Part shown: positions 1 to 6,983 of the stretch, one piece after another | Layout: every line of letters begins with the position of its first letter | Numbering within the stretch: position 1 is the first letter of the stretch | The notes under the pieces: model-generated | The model's database searches: none | What the model was told of the DNA's origin: nothing | Seen by the model: the letters and a program-made list of their open reading frames with translations, nothing else | Assembly: GCA_004295885.1 (NCBI GenBank) | Contig: SEDG01000263.1 | Location: 1 to 14,996, forward strand | Direction: 5' to 3' | DNA length: 14,996 bases | DNA from: Pedobacter sp. | Lineage (GTDB): Bacteria; Bacteroidota; Bacteroidia; Sphingobacteriales; Sphingobacteriaceae | Made by a program: the position numbers and the translations under genes

Positions 1-336
1 AATGATAAAACCATCAAAAATATGAAGTTCTCTATCATCGCAGGTTCTGCAAATAACCAATTGGCAGATGAAGATATTCATGGTCAGTTATTGTTAGATA
101 AGGGAATTTTATATGCGCCCGATTATTTGATAAATGCTGGTGGTTTGATTAATTGTTATTCTGAGTTAACAGGCTTTGGTAAAAAACGTACCATTCAATT
201 AACAGAGCATATTTATGATGCTACACGTGAAGTAATTAAATTATCGAAAACAGAAAAAATACCAACAAATTTAGCTGCGGCTCGTATCGCGGAAAAAAGA
301 ATAAGCGACATTAAAAAAATTAAATCATCATATTAA
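1..336 (+). CDS. Glu/Leu/Phe/Val dehydrogenase, C-terminal part (leucine dehydrogenase type)
   Basis: This is the 3' end of a gene that begins before the window. The frame is open from base 1, so the Met codon at 22 is internal and not a start. The visible 111 residues include the NAD-domain signature of the family: the segment with IIAGSANNQLA, then GILYAPDYLINAGGLIN, where the conserved Pro-Asp-Tyr and Asn-Ala-Gly-Gly shape the dinucleotide and substrate pocket. Family members oxidatively deaminate a branched-chain or acidic amino acid to the 2-oxo acid with NAD(P)+ in the cytoplasm. The sequence resembles the roughly 360-residue leucine dehydrogenase type of Bacteroidota more than the 450-residue glutamate dehydrogenases, but the substrate cannot be fixed without the N-terminal half. 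It ends 37 bases before nusB. Confidence 0.85.
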   Translation, partial: NDKTIKNMKFSIIAGSANNQLADEDIHGQLLLDKGILYAPDYLINAGGLINCYSELTGFGKKRTIQLTEHIYDATREVIKLSKTEKIPTNLAAARIAEKRISDIKKIKSSY

Positions 337-373
337 ATATAAACGGTAAAAATTACCACTCGTTCTTACATTC

Positions 374-1324
374 ATGTTAAACAGAAGACACTTAAGAATA
401 AAAGCTTTGCAAAATATTTATGCATGGCACATGACAGACAAAAAAGATAGCGTAAGCAGTCAAAAAACGTTAATGCAAAGCATAGACAGTGTTTTTGAAA
501 TGTATATTCGCATGCTAGCATTAATAGTAGATGTTACCGAATATACCGCAAATGATGCTATCGAAAGAGCAAATAAACACTTGCCAACGGCTGATGATTT
601 AAATCCAAATCAGAAATTATTGCACAATAAGTTTGCGGTAATTTTAAAGCAAAATCCAGAATACACAGCTTCAGTTAATAAATATCAAGTTAATTGGCAT
701 TCGGATCCAGATTTAGTAAAATCCATTTTTATTAAATTAAAAGAAACGAAAGAGTACGCTGCTTATTTAGAAGAAACTGAGGAAGACTTAGAAAGTTCTA
801 AGGAAATCATCAAATTCATTTTCCGTAAAATCTTATTGAAGAACTTAAACATCATCCAAGCGTTTGAGGATAAGTTTATCAACTGGCCAGTAGATAGGGA
901 AGTAATGCAAGGTATGATTGCCAAAACTTTAAAGAACTTTACTTCTGAAGACCCGTTCAAAAATAAATTAACGCCAATAAGTGCCGACTGGGTTGAGGAT
1001 AGCAAATTTGTAAAAGACCTTTTTGTATTTACCTTGAAAAACGACAATGCTTATCAGGAATTAATCGCAGAAAGAACTAAAAACTGGGAATCTGAGAGGA
1101 TTGCATTAATGGATACTATTTTAATGAAAATGGCCATTTGCGAGATGATGAATTTTACATCAATTCCAGTTAAGGTTACCATAAATGAATATTTGGAGCT
1201 GTCAAAAGATTACAGTACACCGAAAAGTAACTCTTTCATTAATGGTATCTTAGATAAAATTTTGAACGATTTAAAAAGAACAAATAGCATTAAAAAAATC
1301 GGTAGAGGACTTATAGAAGAATAA
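374..1324 (+). CDS. nusB: Transcription antitermination factor NusB (long Bacteroidota form)
   Basis: NusB binds boxA RNA together with NusE (ribosomal protein S10) and promotes antitermination, mainly on rRNA operons. The protein is 316 residues, about twice the proteobacterial length, as is usual in Bacteroidota, which carry an extra N-terminal helical region. The classical NusB core lies in the C-terminal half. The signature is near residues 240-300: an acidic D-x-I-L-M-K-M-A helix, then IPVKVTINEYLELSKDYS, and the terminal SFINGILDKI helix. The N-terminus RRHLRIKALQNIYAWH also matches the family. It is followed after 6 bases by the DUF1573 lipoprotein gene, the start of a gene order (nusB-DUF1573-yajC-YbbR-coaE) that I recognise as common in this phylum. 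No damage is seen. Confidence 0.95.
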   Translation: MLNRRHLRIKALQNIYAWHMTDKKDSVSSQKTLMQSIDSVFEMYIRMLALIVDVTEYTANDAIERANKHLPTADDLNPNQKLLHNKFAVILKQNPEYTASVNKYQVNWHSDPDLVKSIFIKLKETKEYAAYLEETEEDLESSKEIIKFIFRKILLKNLNIIQAFEDKFINWPVDREVMQGMIAKTLKNFTSEDPFKNKLTPISADWVEDSKFVKDLFVFTLKNDNAYQELIAERTKNWESERIALMDTILMKMAICEMMNFTSIPVKVTINEYLELSKDYSTPKSNSFINGILDKILNDLKRTNSIKKIGRGLIEE

Positions 1325-1330
1325 TATAAC

Positions 1331-1771
1331 ATGAAAAACTTATTCATCATTTTACTTGCACTAATAGCTTTCACAGGATGTAAGCAAAAATCCAAATTAG
1401 ACGAAAAAGTTGCTTCGGTAGCAAACCCGTCTGCTACTGTTGCTGAGGCAGATGCTCCTAAAGTTAAATTTGAGAAAGAAATTTATGACTTTGGTGTAAT
1501 CACACAAGGTGAAAAAGTAGAATTCTCTTTTAAATTTAAGAATGAAGGTAAAACGCCTTTAATTATTACAGATGCTACAGCAACTTGTGGTTGTACTGTT
1601 CCAGAATATCCGAAAACGCCAGTAAAACCTGGTGAAGATGGTGTAATTAAGGTAGTTTTTAACAGCGCTGGTAAAATAGGTATGCAAGATAAACAGGTAA
1701 CCATTTTCTCTAATGCTAATCCAGAGGCTGATAAACTGCACTTAGTAGGTGAAGTGAAGGAGAAGAAATAA
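1331..1771 (+). CDS. DUF1573 domain lipoprotein
   Basis: This is a 146-residue exported protein. The N-terminus MKNLFIILLALIAFTGC is a lipoprotein signal peptide with Cys17 as the lipidated residue, followed by KQK. A DUF1573 domain, an immunoglobulin-like beta fold, covers about residues 45-142. Its hallmarks are YDFGVITQGEKV, the FKNEGKTPL strand, and the motif CGCTVPEYPKTPVKPGE with its Cys-Gly-Cys. The molecular function of the family is not established. The conserved position between nusB and yajC suggests an envelope-related role, but that is inference. It probably shares a transcript with nusB, only 6 bases upstream. The 100 bases after it contain a degenerate repeat (see 1772-1830). 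Confidence 0.9.
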   Translation: MKNLFIILLALIAFTGCKQKSKLDEKVASVANPSATVAEADAPKVKFEKEIYDFGVITQGEKVEFSFKFKNEGKTPLIITDATATCGCTVPEYPKTPVKPGEDGVIKVVFNSAGKIGMQDKQVTIFSNANPEADKLHLVGEVKEKK

Positions 1772-1830
1772 AGGCTAATGGCTTATAGCTGATAGTCTAT
1801 GGCTATTGTCTATCAACCATCGACTATTAA
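1772..1830 (+). repeat. Degenerate low-complexity repeat with imperfect hairpin
   Basis: Directly after the DUF1573 stop, the sequence cycles through variants of GGCTAAT, GGCTTATAG, GATAGTCTATGG and GTCTATC. ATAGTCTATGG (1792-1802) is the inverse of CCATCGACTAT (1817-1827) with one mismatch, giving an 11-bp imperfect stem around a 14-nt loop. No T run follows, so it is not an obvious terminator. It resembles the word-shuffled intergenic repeats often seen in this group, and in style the palindrome at 13501-13560. Confidence 0.45.
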
Positions 1831-1871
1831 CCAACGAATCAATTCAACAATAACAAATAACACATAGAATA

Positions 1872-2195
1872 ATGACATCAACAGTAATATTACAAGCAAG
1901 TGCAGGTTTCGATTACCGTACTTTGATAATGATGGGTGCAATCATGGTAGTTTTCTACTTTTTCATGATTAGACCACAAGTAAAAAAAGCTAAAGACCAC
2001 AAAAAATTAGTAGAAAGCTTAGGTATTGGCGATAAAATCGTTACTACTGCAGGTATTCACGGAAAAATTGTAGGCGCAAACGATACAACTTTTTTAATTG
2101 AAGTTGAAGGTGGGACAAAAATCCGTTTTGATAAATCGGCTGTGTCATTAGATGCTACAAAAGCAGCTACAACTCCAGTTGCTACAAAAGCTTAA
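1872..2195 (+). CDS. yajC: Preprotein translocase subunit YajC
   Basis: YajC is a small inner-membrane protein that associates with SecDF and the SecYEG translocon. This 107-residue protein has the standard layout: a short periplasmic N-terminus, one membrane segment at about residues 17-34 (LIMMGAIMVVFYFFMI), then the invariant RPQ motif and a basic stretch (KKAKDHKK). The C-terminal domain contains LGIGDKIVTTAGIHGKIVG, the YajC signature. The tail is Ala/Thr-rich. The 100-base gap upstream, which holds a degenerate repeat, could contain its own promoter. A strong intrinsic terminator follows 17 bases after the stop, so this gene closes the nusB-DUF1573-yajC unit. The gene is intact. Confidence 0.95.
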   Translation: MTSTVILQASAGFDYRTLIMMGAIMVVFYFFMIRPQVKKAKDHKKLVESLGIGDKIVTTAGIHGKIVGANDTTFLIEVEGGTKIRFDKSAVSLDATKAATTPVATKA

Positions 2196-2211
2196 TCAGA
2201 TTTTGACTATT

Positions 2212-2252
2212 AAAGCCGCTCTTCCTCAATTTCTGGAGAGCGGCTTTTTTTT
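2212..2252 (+). terminator. Intrinsic terminator after yajC
   Basis: A perfect 11-bp stem is formed by AAAGCCGCTCT (2212-2222) and AGAGCGGCTTT (2237-2247). It has a 14-nt loop and the T run extends to 2252. The GC-rich stem followed directly by eight T residues is a textbook rho-independent terminator on the plus strand, ending just before the YbbR-like gene. Confidence 0.9.
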
Positions 2253-2265
2253 GTAATTTTACGCA

Positions 2266-3213
2266 ATGCCATTTATAAAATTGACTAAGATAGAACGAAA
2301 ACGTTTTGTGCAGCTCATCATCTGTGTGGGTTTTGCAGTGGCGGCTTGGTTGTTTATGGCGTTGAATAACAAATACGTTTATACCGCCAAAACGCAATTG
2401 GTATATATCAATGAGCCTCAGAAAAAAGCATTTAAACCCTTACAGCCAGACGCCGTTGACCTACAGGTAGAAGGAACAGGTTGGCAATTGCTTTTCTCTA
2501 GGTTACGGATAAATCCTCAATCTATAACCGTTAGTTTAGAAAAGTTAAATAATCGCAGTTTTATTCTTTTCTCTGAGCAGTTACCGCAAATAAATAAACA
2601 ACTAGAAACTTCCCAAAAGATAATTTCTGTTAAGCCAGATACACTTTATTTCGATTTTTCGAAAAGAACAAACAAAAGAGTGCCCGTTAAATTGTTATCT
2701 AAACTTAGTTTCGTAAAACAATATGGTCTTTCTACTCAAACTCGTTTAACACCATCTTATGTTAATATTTCTGGTCCACTCGAGGAATTAGCCAAGATTA
2801 ATGAATGGTATACAGATACTTTAAAGCTTACTGACTTACAAAACTCTACCAATACTCGAATTGCTTTAAAACAGAATAGCTCAAACAACATAAGCATTTA
2901 TCCATCTAGTGTAGGTGTAAGGGTTAAGGTTGATGAGTTTACTGAGAAAACGGTAGAAGTTCCTTTAAGGGTAATTAACAATAACGATTTCTACGATATT
3001 AAACTTTATCCCAAAAAGGTAGCGGTAACTTTTATGGTTGCTTTATCGAGCTATCAAGAAGTAGATGAAGACTTTATAGAAGCAGTGGTTGATATAAATG
3101 AATGGAAAATCCTTGGTCACCATAAGCTCACAGTTAAAATTAAACGTTTTCCAGATTATTGCAAACTGGTAAAAGTAGTGCCCAATAAAATTAATTTTAT
3201 TATAGAAAAGTAA
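2266..3213 (+). CDS. YbbR/CdaR-like membrane-anchored protein
   Basis: The protein has 315 residues, with a basic N-terminus (KIERKRFVQ) and a single membrane segment at about residues 17-33, followed by an extracytoplasmic region made of YbbR-type beta repeats. Repeat-like strands include VDLQVEGTGWQLLF, the YVNISGPLEEL segment (a typical YbbR G-P-x-x-x-L motif near residue 170) and VEVPLRVI. In Firmicutes the YbbR protein CdaR regulates the diadenylate cyclase CdaA. In Bacteroidota this solo YbbR-like gene sits between yajC and coaE, and no cyclase gene is adjacent here, so its role is unknown. The start ATG at 2266 lies only 14 bases after the yajC terminator. The stop overlaps the coaE start (TAATG), implying translational coupling. 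Confidence 0.8.
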   Translation: MPFIKLTKIERKRFVQLIICVGFAVAAWLFMALNNKYVYTAKTQLVYINEPQKKAFKPLQPDAVDLQVEGTGWQLLFSRLRINPQSITVSLEKLNNRSFILFSEQLPQINKQLETSQKIISVKPDTLYFDFSKRTNKRVPVKLLSKLSFVKQYGLSTQTRLTPSYVNISGPLEELAKINEWYTDTLKLTDLQNSTNTRIALKQNSSNNISIYPSSVGVRVKVDEFTEKTVEVPLRVINNNDFYDIKLYPKKVAVTFMVALSSYQEVDEDFIEAVVDINEWKILGHHKLTVKIKRFPDYCKLVKVVPNKINFIIEK

Positions 3214-3803
3214 TGCTAAAAGTCGGAATTACAGGCGGAATTGGAAGTGGGAAAACCACGGTTTGTAAAGTATTCGAAACTTTAGGCGTTCCTGTTTTTT
3301 ACGCAGATACCGTTGCCAAACAATTGATGGTTTCGGATTTAATTTTGATGGAGGGAGTTAAATCAACCTTTGGGGAAGAAAGTTATTTTGAGAATGGCAT
3401 ATTAAACAATAAACACATCGCAAATATTGTATTTAATGAGCAGCTAGAACTCGACAAACTCAATGCTTTAGTGCATCCAGCAGTATTTAGGGCTTTTGAT
3501 AAATGGGCAGCAGAAATTCCTTCATCAGTTCCTTATACACTAAAAGAAGCAGCTCTATTATTTGAAAGTGGCTCTTACAAAATGTGCGACAAAAATATTT
3601 TAGTAACGGCGCCATTATCGCTAAAAATAAGTAGGGTTATGCAACGCGATGCCGTTACAGCCGAACAAGTTCAGGCTAGAATGGATAAACAATTCACAGA
3701 CCAGGAAAAAGCTAAAATGACTGATTATTTTATAGATAATACTGAAAATACATCTGTTATTTTACAAGTTCTAAATTTACATCAGCAGTTTTTGAACCTC
3801 TAA
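3213..3803 (+). CDS. coaE: Dephospho-CoA kinase
   Basis: CoaE phosphorylates the 3'-hydroxyl of dephospho-CoA, the last step of coenzyme A synthesis, in the cytoplasm. The 196-residue protein is full length. The P-loop GGIGSGKT is at residues 8-15. Asp32 in FYADTVAK is the conserved catalytic Asp region. The lid and CoA-binding segments are recognisable in HPAVFRAF, in EAALLFESG (the family's P-L-L-F-E-S motif) and in RVMQRDAVTAEQVQARMDKQ. Near the C-terminus, DYFIDNTE matches the usual V-I-D-N motif. The start codon overlaps the YbbR stop by one base. The next gene starts 28 bases downstream. Confidence 0.96.
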   Translation: MLKVGITGGIGSGKTTVCKVFETLGVPVFYADTVAKQLMVSDLILMEGVKSTFGEESYFENGILNNKHIANIVFNEQLELDKLNALVHPAVFRAFDKWAAEIPSSVPYTLKEAALLFESGSYKMCDKNILVTAPLSLKISRVMQRDAVTAEQVQARMDKQFTDQEKAKMTDYFIDNTENTSVILQVLNLHQQFLNL

Positions 3804-3831
3804 TCGACTCAAAAGCAGTTCAACTTTCGAT

Positions 3832-4620
3832 ATGTTAAACCAAAAAGAAATTATAGACGATTTTATCGTTCAAACGAAAGTAGGACTGTTTTGTAGCTAT
3901 GGTAATTTTTACCTAGACCCAAAAGAGCCGTTTACAGATGCCGTAATTTCTCACGCACATGGAGACCACGCAGTCGGCGGCAATCAAAATGTGTATTGCA
4001 CAGAGGCGACTTCCATTTTTATGAAGCATCGTTATAAAAAGTTTGCTGCGGGCGATTTCTTCATCAAATCATATAAGGAAACCTTTAATTTAAACGGAGT
4101 TGAGATAAGTTTTTATCCTGCCGGACATATTTTAGGCTCGGCAAAAAAACTAAATGAGGTGAAGCCAAATATCATGTTGGGTTCTTATGCATTGGGCAAA
4201 AGTCAACGGTTAATTTCGATGATTAACCAGCATTGCCCGCAAAAAAGAATTTTGATTCACCATAGTATCGTGCCTTTTGTTAAAATTTACGAACAATTAG
4301 GAATCAATTTAGGTAAATACGAAGTTTACGATAGAAAAGTGATGAAACACAACCAAACGGATATGATTTATATTGTTCCGCCAATGGTTTATCATAGTTA
4401 CATTAAGGCTATTAATGTGGTAAGAATTTTTGCCACAGGGTGGAAACATTTACAAAACAACAACGAGGTTCAATTATATATCTCTGACCATGTTGATTGG
4501 AAAGCGATATTAAAAACGATAGAAGAGGTAGCGCCACAAGAGGTTTGGACAACCCATGGAAGCGGAACGCAGTTAAAATCTCATTTTGCGCCTAATTTGG
4601 TAGTTAAATTGCTCAATTGA
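3832..4620 (+). CDS. MBL-fold exonuclease-like protein with an internal deletion
   Basis: This resembles the COG1236 / ligase-associated DNA exonuclease group, metallo-beta-lactamase fold nucleases of about 320-340 residues. The zinc motif HAHGDH is at residues 41-46, the next metal-binding element PAGHILGSA at 96-104, and the C-terminal SDHVDWKAIL and TTHGSGTQLK segments are present. The protein has only 262 residues. After GHILGSA the sequence jumps straight to KKLNEVKPNIMLGSYALGK, skipping about 55-60 residues that normally hold the GDY/F Asp metal bridge and the T-E-(S/T)-T-F motif. The frame is kept across the junction at about 4141-4150. As written, the protein lacks a metal ligand and is probably inactive. 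The stop overlaps the next start (TGATG). Confidence 0.8.
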   Translation: MLNQKEIIDDFIVQTKVGLFCSYGNFYLDPKEPFTDAVISHAHGDHAVGGNQNVYCTEATSIFMKHRYKKFAAGDFFIKSYKETFNLNGVEISFYPAGHILGSAKKLNEVKPNIMLGSYALGKSQRLISMINQHCPQKRILIHHSIVPFVKIYEQLGINLGKYEVYDRKVMKHNQTDMIYIVPPMVYHSYIKAINVVRIFATGWKHLQNNNEVQLYISDHVDWKAILKTIEEVAPQEVWTTHGSGTQLKSHFAPNLVVKLLN

Positions 4621-4817
4621 TGGTAGAAGGAGTTGATTATTATTTCAATGACCAAGGTCTAATGGTTTTTACGGCGGCATATCACCTAAAAAGAGGGTAT
4701 TGTTGTAAGAACAAATGCAAGCATTGTCCGTGGAATTATGGGAAAAATAATGGACAAAATTCCCCGCCAACAATTAACGAAGCAGACACTAAATGGTCCA
4801 ACTACAAAAAGAAGTAA
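4620..4817 (+). CDS. DUF5522 small cysteine-rich protein
   Basis: This is a 65-residue protein. I place the start at the ATG at 4620, which overlaps the stop of the preceding gene as TGATG and implies coupled translation. The TTG at 4617 is in frame but less likely. The core pattern is YYFNDQGLMVFTAAYHLKRGYCC followed by C-x2-C-P, with cysteines at 28, 29, 33 and 36. This is the DUF5522 signature and suggests a small metal- or cluster-binding knuckle. No function is established. The tail is Asn/Lys-rich and hydrophilic. It lies between the MBL exonuclease and the MarR gene, whose start overlaps its last 25 bases, so the three genes look like one operon. Confidence 0.8.
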   Translation: MVEGVDYYFNDQGLMVFTAAYHLKRGYCCKNKCKHCPWNYGKNNGQNSPPTINEADTKWSNYKKK

Positions 4818-5110
4818 AAACTTCAAAATTTGAGAATGTTTTTCAGCAAGCATTAGTAAATGTAATTTTTACCTACCACTGGAGTAATCAGAAAGTTAAA
4901 GATATTTTAACCCCTTTCGACATTACCACCCAACAGTATAATGTACTTAGAATTTTAAGAGGTCAGTACCCAAGTCCAGCTACTGTGAATATGATTAAAA
5001 ATAGAATTCTGGATAAAATGAGCGATACTTCTAGAATTGTAGATAGATTAATCCAAAAAGGATATGCTGAAAAATCAGTTAATAGCGGACTATTTAACTA
5101 TTGTTATTGA
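4793..5110 (+). CDS. MarR-family transcriptional regulator, C-terminally truncated
   Basis: The first 98 or so residues are a clear MarR winged-helix protein. FENVFQQALVNVIFTYHW is the dimerisation helix. DITTQQYNVLRILRGQYPSPATVNMIKNRI covers the helix-turn-helix approach. MSDTSRIVDRLIQKGYAEK is the recognition helix running into the wing. Family members are about 145-155 residues. Here homology stops at about 5085, in the middle of the wing, and the frame ends with an unrelated tail (LFNYCY) that runs 21 bases into the stop end of the opposite-strand lipoprotein gene. The missing part is the rest of the wing and the C-terminal dimerisation helices, about 45-50 residues, so a functional dimer is unlikely. 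The start overlaps the DUF5522 gene. Confidence 0.8.
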   Translation: MVQLQKEVKTSKFENVFQQALVNVIFTYHWSNQKVKDILTPFDITTQQYNVLRILRGQYPSPATVNMIKNRILDKMSDTSRIVDRLIQKGYAEKSVNSGLFNYCY

Positions 5111-5557
5111 TTCACTTCCAATGCGGTTTTCAGCATCGAATTTCAATACGCCATTTAACCACAACTTATTCATAATTCTAGAGTTGTTTTTTCTAGAGAC
5201 TTGACACTTTAACGTATCAGCTTTATAGGTGCCAAATTTAATGATTGTAACAGGAAAATCTTCGTCTGCATCATTTGAAAAAAGCTTTAAACTTTCTTGA
5301 CCATCTGGGTTGAAAATTTTAAATCCTTTTGGAAAATCAGCGGAGCTTTTGTAAAATAAGGTGGCGTTGCCATTGCTTAAATAAAACACATCTATGTTGC
5401 TTTCGTTAAGTGTGGTGGGGGGTGTGAGTAAATTTTGAGACTGTTGATTGACTAATCTTATGTCAACGCTGTTAGATATAATTATTGGACCAGGTTTTTT
5501 ACAAAAACTAAATAACATAATTGTAGCAAATAATAAGACAATATTGATGTTTTTCAT
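5090..5557 (-). CDS. Hypothetical lipoprotein, divergent from the C10 peptidase gene
   Basis: I do not recognise this 155-residue protein. The N-terminus MKNINIVLLFATIMLFSFCKKP looks like a lipoprotein signal with Cys19 followed by Lys-Lys. The lipobox FSFC is loose, but the phylum tolerates this. The mature part has no long hydrophobic segment and alternates short polar and beta-like stretches (VDIRLVNQQ, IDVFYLSNGNATLFYKS, VTIIKFGTYKADTLKC), suggesting a small beta-sandwich exposed at the cell surface or periplasm. It lies back to back with the C10 peptidase lipoprotein, with 118 AT-rich bases between the starts. C10 peptidases sometimes have inhibitor-like genes beside them, so a partner role is possible, but that is speculation. 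Its stop overlaps the broken 3' end of the MarR gene. Confidence 0.65.
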   Translation of the reverse strand: MKNINIVLLFATIMLFSFCKKPGPIIISNSVDIRLVNQQSQNLLTPPTTLNESNIDVFYLSNGNATLFYKSSADFPKGFKIFNPDGQESLKLFSNDADEDFPVTIIKFGTYKADTLKCQVSRKNNSRIMNKLWLNGVLKFDAENRIGSESITIVK

Positions 5558-5675
5558 AATTATTTAGTCTACAATTTCTTTCTTCGGTGAGCTAATTTAA
5601 TAAAAATTCACTACTTTTTGAAACAACTTTTGAATTGCCTTTAATTTTATATATTTAGAAAATTAATACTCTCCT

Positions 5676-6976
5676 ATGAAAAATAAAATTTTAATTGTTT
5701 CCATATTTTTTTTAATTGGTGGTTGTAAAAAGCAACAAAATGAAAATTTACCCTTAGTTGTGCTAGGTCAAATTAACAATCATACAGTAAGTGAACTCCA
5801 AGCCAACAAAATTGCAATCCTCCAATCAATCTATCCAGAGTCATTAAAGAAAATTTCAAAAAAGATGAGTTCTAAAAATAGTTCGTCAGGGACAAATGGA
5901 CAAATTCAAAATCCAGCTAAAACTATTAAAAATACTTTTAGTGTTAACTATGATAAAACTGATGCTAATTTTATATCATTAATTATAATGAAGGAGGTTT
6001 TGTTATAGTTTCTGCTGACGATAGAAGTATACCAATTCTTGCTTATTCAGAGAAAAATAATTTTCCAATTGAAAAAAATGCTAAATATCCTGGTGGTCTT
6101 GTTAGATGGCTAAAATATACTTATGAAGGAATCAATTATTTAAGAGTTAATAACAAAAAGGCAGATTATAAAACACAAGTATTATGGCATGAATTAGAAA
6201 TGAAGAGCCAGCTAACCACAGGTAATCTAGAGTCTCTAACGAGCTTTCCGCCTTGTTTAGAAGAAGGTGAACAGATTTCAATAACAACAACAACAGGCCC
6301 ACTAATACAAACCAGCTGGGGTCAAGGTAATGGATATAATGATAACTTAACATCTATGTCTTGTAGTATTCCATCAAATGGTAAACCGCCCACAGGGTGC
6401 GTAGCAACTTCAATAGCCCAAGTAATGTATTATCATCAATATCCTCAGGCATTTATGACTGGAGTAATTCCCTATATGCCTTCCACAACTGCTGTGATGA
6501 TGGCCAATATCGGAGCAGAAGTAAATATGAGCTATGGCTGTGATGGTTCTGGAGCATATAGCTCTTTAACTGATAATGCATTCAGTCATTATGGTTACTC
6601 TAGTGCTAATTATGCATCATATAATAATAACACAGTTCGTAATGATATAGTTAATGGTAGACCAGTTATATTGGCAGGTGCAGATGAATCGAGTGGTTGG
6701 TGGTTTTTTAATTCTAGTGGTCACCAATGGATTGCAGATGGAGTAAAAGAAACGATAGTTTATCAATGTAGGTTGGATTGGGGACCTGTTGAGAGCAGAG
6801 GCTTGCCTCCCGATCCAGGAGAAGGTTTTTGGTTTGAAGCTTATGGCATTTTATATTTTAATATGAATTGGGGTTGGGATGGGAATTACAATGATTGGTA
6901 TGCCTTCAATACTTTTAATGTCAATGGCTCAATGTATGATGCTGGTTTAAAAATGATTACAAATATACATCCGTAA
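5676..6976 (+). pseudogene. C10 family (streptopain-like) cysteine peptidase lipoprotein, frameshifted
   Basis: The 5' frame (5676-6008) encodes a lipoprotein signal, MKNKILIVSIFFLIGGC, with Cys17 lipidated, then the start of a pro-region. At the T run 5969-5972 the frame breaks. Restoring one T continues directly as YIINYNEGGFVIVSADDR, the classic C10 pro-peptide motif, and runs open to the stop at 6976. The catalytic domain has the nucleophile Cys in PPTGCVATSIAQVM (codon 6398-6400) and the catalytic His in GHQWIADG (codon 6722-6724). The terminal MNWGWDGNYNDWY segment is also typical. C10 enzymes are papain-like secreted proteases. No type IX sorting domain is visible, so the lipid anchor would hold it in the envelope. 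The one-base lesion in a homopolymer may be a sequencing error, in which case the gene is intact. Confidence 0.85.
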
Positions 6977-6983
6977 ATATTAT

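Noticed and set aside
763..1047. Minus-strand frame inside nusB
   Set aside because: It lies wholly antisense to a well-conserved gene and shows no protein features.
6147..6353. Minus-strand hydrophobic frame within the C10 peptidase
   Set aside because: It is Leu-rich only because it is antisense to ACA/CAA-rich codons, and it overlaps the peptidase coding frame.
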